Source of the DNA: Cricetomys ansorgei
Taxonomy: Eukaryota; Chordata; Mammalia; Rodentia; Nesomyidae
Direction: 5' to 3'
Assembly: GCA_026225945.1 (NCBI GenBank)
Contig: JAMJFZ010000181.1
Span: 1 to 64,000, forward strand
Length of the DNA stretch: 64,000 bases
The notes below the pieces were generated by a model that was not told the DNA's origin, ran no database searches, and saw nothing but the letters and a program-made list of their open reading frames with translations. This document shows positions 59,418 through 64,000 of this stretch, piece after piece (position 1 is the first letter of the stretch; each line of letters starts with the position of its first letter). The translations under genes and the position numbers were made by a program.

Positions 59418-59545
59418 TAAGGCTGAGGCAAACTGATAGCTGTGAGTTCAAAACCAGTCTGGGTTACACAGTAAATTCCAGACTAGCCTGGTTGTATAGC
59501 AAGACCTTGTCTCAATAAAATAACAACAGCAATAGCAACAAACAT
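59418..59545 (+). repeat. B1-like/B4-type SINE fragment
   Basis: Sense B1-like sequence: aaggctgaggcaaactgata, gctgtgagttcaaaaccagt, ctgggttacacagtaaattc, cagactagcctggttgtata and gcaagaccttgtctcaataa, then an AACAACAGC-type tail. The 5' part is missing. Confidence 0.72.
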
Positions 59546-60454
59546 CCCAACAACAATGAAACCACCTTCTCATGTACATACAAGACATCTAAACTTGTGT
59601 GTGTGTGTTCAATGAAAAAGTGAAGTCACTCTTCTTATGTTCTGAAACACATTTCCTTGTTGGGCCTCTGCCCTAGTAGAATCACAGTTTCATTGTCAAG
59701 GCTGAGTGAGGAACGGCTAGACATATGAACTGATCTATAGATTTTAGGAGTCGTGTGCTAACTGGCTGTACCTCCAACTGCAGTCTAAAATCAACGATCT
59801 TTACTGAAAATAAGAAATCTACAAATCTTGACGGTACAACCCAACCTTGAACTAAGTGAAAATGTTCCTGACACTGTCTGGCTCTCAGGAAGAGGCCCTG
59901 GAGAGCTCTCTCAGTTTCTGCCTTAGTTGTAGCTATCCATCTGAGTTGCTCTTGCAGGTACAGAGCAAATAGGTCAGGGCAGCACTGAAAACATCTAGTC
60001 CCAGGGGCACTGTATAAACTCATATAATACAAAAAAAGGTTTTAGCAGAAAAGTATCGTCCCTAGCTCCATCCTTCCCTTATCTCAGTTCCATTTCCCAG
60101 AATCAGCTACTTCCGGTATTTCTATTTAGCTCATCTAGAGATTGCTTCCACATCCTATAAGTCATGCTACTAGAATGACTATTAGACATTCAAATGTTAA
60201 AAATCACCTTTAATTATTCTCATTTTATAAGAAGTAAAAGTTTCTCAGTTATTGTTACTCTAATTTATTGCATACATACTTCTACTTAAATAATTTAAAT
60301 GATCTTTTCTTATTCTATCAATTATACACTTTGGTATTTCTACTCTGGAAAATGAAGACCATTTTCCACTTGTGTGCTCTCTCATTTTCCTGAGAACTTA
60401 TAATATATCTAAAAAGTTAATGTTGATGAATCTTGTCCATAGACTGACTTAAAA
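59546..60454. other. Unique non-coding sequence
   Basis: The 116-codon minus frame at 59682-60032 has no recognisable domain. Nothing else seen. Confidence 0.5.
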
Positions 60455-60650
60455 ATTATATATACACACATATATATTTAAATATACACACAAATATAAA
60501 AATATGTATGTAACAACAATAAAATAAAGAAGTCATCAACTTAAAAGACAGTGGCAAGTGGGCATGGGAGAGGTGAGAGAAAGGAGACGAAGGGAGGGAA
60601 GTGATGTAATTATATTTTAGCTTGAAAGTTAAAGCAAAATTAAATGTGCT
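60455..60650 (+). repeat. L1 3' UTR fragment, sense
   Basis: tatatacacacatatatatt, then atgtatgtaacaacaataaa, ataaagaagtcatcaactta, ggcatgggagaggtgagaga and gtgatgtaattatattttag. It mirrors the antisense fragment at 57590-57745 and ends close to where an L1 A-tail would begin. Confidence 0.72.
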
Positions 60651-63600
60651 TCCATCATTAGAAGACACACGCTATGCTATGTAGACCAGTAGTTTGGTAC
60701 AACTACACTCCATTTTCCTACAGTGTGAATATGACCTCTGTGTCACATAACATAAACCAGCTTATTCTGGTAGTAAGCTTATACTTTATGTATAATTTAC
60801 TTTTCACTTCAACTTCTGAGTTACACTTCATTTATTTGGATCATGTGCTTCCTATACAGTTGCATTTCTTTTCCTTCCAGGAGTTCTGATTGTGTCATTT
60901 GATTATTTTTCAGGCTTTTCACTTAGAAGATCTAGCATGATGTCTCAGATACACATCAGAAGGCTGGTGTTCCCTTAGCCAGAGGACCTGTGGTTATCTT
61001 TCAAGGTATCACATTTATACAGGAGTAGGAAAACTAGTGTCTTAATGCTCTGGCAACTGGATTCTGAAGAAGGTCAGAGGCCAGGGCTTTAAACAGGGAA
61101 TCAGAGCAGTGCTGGAATCCCAGGCTTCCTTTTGCACCTTGTGGTCAAGACAACAAACATTGCCCTTACTGCTGTGGACACCATTGCCACTCTGCTTATT
61201 AAAGGTTTTATAACACAGAGCCACTCAACCTTGAGAAGCTGGGGATGAAAAGAAATTCTTTGAGACACTTGTGAAATTTTTGATGTCAGGGCAAAGGTGC
61301 TTAGAAGGTACTTTTCCATTACAATGTGTTTTGTCAATATTTTTGACTCTCAGGACTTGTGAACTCTAATTACTTTGGACTCAACCTTGGGAAACAAATT
61401 TACCTCTGATCTGAGATGTTTGATTCATCTCGAATCTTTCTGGAATGCCTAATTGAATGATCTCTGAGAAGGTGGTGATGAATGAGAAAAGATCACAGCT
61501 GGCTGATGCATAATTGCCACTTGATTTGGGGGATATTCAAATATATTTCAAGCTGCCAGATGGTACATGGTTCAGACTGCTATGCTGTGGGATCAATGGG
61601 GATGAAAACAGTGGCTGTTTCCTGCCTACATGGTGACGAGTGTCGGGGAGTAGGCGTGGGCTTGAGGGCATTCTAAAATATTTCAGAATGTAAAGCCTTC
61701 AGCAAGATATAAACCTGCTGACCTTTACTTAAAAATGTTTATAGTTTCTCTCCCTCAATGTGGACTGTGATGTTTATTAGAGGTTTCAGCATGAGGGTGC
61801 AGATCCTTCTTCTTCTTTCTAAAGGAAGATCCTTGCCTGACAAAGTCTTTTTTGTCACTAAATGCCAAGCTTTGGAATAAAACAAATAGGGAATACAGGG
61901 AGAGAAAATCATAGTGCACCTTGCTGCCCAATGGGCTGAACTACAATGCTGACACGGTAGGAGTCACAGGGCTTAGAGCCTACTCAGTCTACTCCCCAAT
62001 ACATCCCTGCATGCAACCTTTTTTACAAGAAAAAAATTAAGATAATATATATTCTCTGAATAGACTCAATGCAACTCTATCAAGAGTGTAAGGAAGAATA
62101 GTAATGCTAATGTCCCCAGGTATCAAAATGGTTCTAGATCTCTAGATTTCTTGATCTATGGCTGGCTTTTGTAGATCATCACGAAGGGTTTTAACAATGG
62201 CTCCTGACATCAGTTAAGTTTGGAGAGAGAGTTTCAAATATGGACTTTTTTTGTCACCGAAGTCTTGCTAGGGCCAGTTTGATCAGTGTCTCATAAATTG
62301 CTCAATTCCATGTTAAAACCTATTCTATTTAAAGAACAATTATGTGAACCTAGTTTAGGAAATCAAATTTCCTGAGGTCTCAAGCAGAGAGACAACTAAA
62401 TATACTAGAATTTCCCCTATAATGATGAAGGATATTCATAATGTTTTCTGGGCAATGGGTTAAGATTATTCTTCTGATTTAGCCCAGAGGTCTCAGTACC
62501 TCTTTTTGCTTATATGAGGGACTTCCTCGTGGAAGAGGGGCTTGACTTATATGGAGCTTCAGTAAACAAAAGTCAGACCAATGAGTAGGTACCAAAACTT
62601 TCAGAGGCAATTCAATATACGATTTTAACTGAATTCATAAAATCAAGGAAGTCTTTCATACAACAATTTAGTTCCTGATTTTATTTTGCTTTCCATTTTC
62701 TTTAATTTCCCCTCACTTGTTTAATTTAACTCTCACTCGATTCTATTTTCTCGAAGTAATGAGATAGCATTAAACAGACGAATAATCGATGAAATTATAG
62801 TAAAGTAAAATCTGAGTTCCTGGAGTGTGACAGCTGTGGTAAGTTGTCACTCAATATATAATGCCACAATGTCACATATATTGGGGTTTCTGCCATTTAG
62901 GGGATGTTCACAGATTTAACCATCTCTTCCACGCAGGTAAAAAGTTATAAAAGAGACCCTGTTTCCTGTGAGTTTGTGGGATATGGGGAAGGAGTAAAGA
63001 TCATTTGTATTGTAAAGGAACAGGGTACAAAGACTAGACATGCCATCAAGATTCCATCCTGAACATGACTGCTAATTTCTGTTGCTTCTGCTAAAAATGG
63101 AAGAGTAGAACCGACTCTTTCAGTTGCTTTAAAAATGCTCGTAGGACAATTGCAAATGATTATGCTCTAGGCTTTTAAAGGCAGCTGCATTATAGGGAAC
63201 GTGCCTCAAATCATCTCCTTTTGGTTGTGGGCTATAAATTGAGGCAGAAAACAGTGGAAGGGGTTGGCCACAGTGGCAACTAATCTGCAGGCAAGATAGG
63301 AAATCAGTCTTAGCTTCATATTATTTGGTGTAATTTGCCAATCACCTCAATATGCTCATGATAACATACATGAAGGTGTGATCGAGTTGTAGCTGAACAC
63401 ATACCTGGAAGGATCATTTTGATAAGCATTTATCAAAACAAGCCAAATGCAAGCGCTCTGTACAATTGCAGCTAATCAAAGCCATGCAATCTCATTCCAA
63501 GCTGCTGTTCAGTGGGCCATACAGAGGGCCTACATATAACCCTAGAAAGAGATTTGGCTTAAAAAAATATTCAACTTTGAGCCTTCCCTTAGGTGTAATC

Positions 63601-64000
63601 ACAATGTAATCCTGATGTTATTATTGTATTTTCTGATACTTCTTTTGGAGATAAAAAAATTATTTGTCATTCTTTGGGCTTTCCTGTTTCCCATTCATTT
63701 TGAGTTAATAACTGGTATAGGAAGCTCATAGTCTCAATTTAACAAGACAGAAGCACATCTGGTATTTCCCAAGGGATGGGGGATTCAGCCAATCAGGCAG
63801 AGATTCAGCCAACTGGGGTTACTTATAGTAATGGAGTTTGAAGGAGTATCACAAACTTGACATAAGAGAATTTGGAACAATATGTAAAGTTTTAAGTTAA
63901 AAAAAAAAGTCCTAGTTTTAAAAAATGTGAACTTTTTCCCTCCAAATAAAACCATGAAAATGTAATTATAATTCAAAATGCATTCGTACTAAAACTTTGA
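60651..64000. other. Unique non-coding sequence to the window end
   Basis: No gene or transposon recognised in 3.3 kb, the most repeat-poor end of the window. 63160-63545 has features of a candidate conserved element, including a GATA-containing palindrome at 63417-63438. Confidence 0.45.
63417..63438. promoter_or_regulatory. Palindrome with two opposed GATA motifs
   Basis: TTTTGATAA, spacer GCAT, TTATCAAAA: 9-bp perfect arms. Each arm holds a GATA core in opposite orientation. The sequence is certain; any regulatory role is inference. Confidence 0.4.

Noticed and set aside
1..64000. A new coding system or gene cluster
   Set aside because: No frame shows conserved domains, operon-like packing or exon structure; the content is a typical repeat-laden mammalian non-coding interval.

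Overview
The window looks like nuclear DNA of a muroid rodent. It carries the rodent-specific SINEs B1 (7SL-derived), B2/B3 (tRNA-derived), B4 (ID-B1 chimera) and ID, plus rodent L1 3' sequences, class I and class II ERV LTRs, older mammalian MIR and L1M relics, and long polymorphic-type microsatellites. The B1 copies resemble mouse, rat, hamster and gerbil variants about equally, so I do not name a species. I found no protein-coding exon, rRNA, functional tRNA, CRISPR array or bacterial/phage feature. Every long open frame I checked is chance sequence, SINE antisense or translated microsatellite. The interval is therefore intergenic, or deep inside a large intron. Base composition is AT-rich with little CpG. 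All repeat family names come from recognising sequence by eye, not from a database search; element edges are good to about 5-20 bases unless a target-site duplication (TSD) is quoted. || Layout. 0-10 kb: mostly unique, with three antisense B3 copies in a row (1.46-2.05 kb), a CA/TACATA microsatellite (3.3 kb), an old L1 3' relic (4.5 kb), a B1-like copy (4.9 kb) and a (CT)n-B1 pair (9.8 kb). 10-22 kb: sparse MIR, L1 and B1 relics, a rodent repeat with an exact 37-bp tandem duplication (16.7 kb), and a solo class II LTR with a perfect 6-bp TSD (21.67-22.12 kb). 22-30 kb: a cluster of MIR, B3 and B4 SINEs and microsatellites. 30-40 kb: quiet apart from a compound CTTT/CCTT array (35 kb), a MIR, a 64-bp poly(T), a B4 and an ID element. 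40.1-43.9 kb: pieces of an antisense L1 interrupted by a solo LTR and by a class II ERV 3' end (LTR plus polypurine tract). 45.7-46.25 kb: a solo gammaretroviral-type LTR with a perfect 4-bp TSD. 50.4-53.4 kb: a young-looking sense L1 3' end, invaded first by a class II LTR that now holds a 300-bp pyrimidine microsatellite, and separately by an antisense B1 whose A-tail has become about 590 bp of TTCTC repeat. 53.4-64 kb: scattered B4, L1, MIR and B1 relics in otherwise unique DNA, with two small perfect inverted repeats in candidate conserved non-coding stretches. || The main biology visible here is transposon nesting and microsatellite birth from SINE tails. I saw no evidence of a new coding system.
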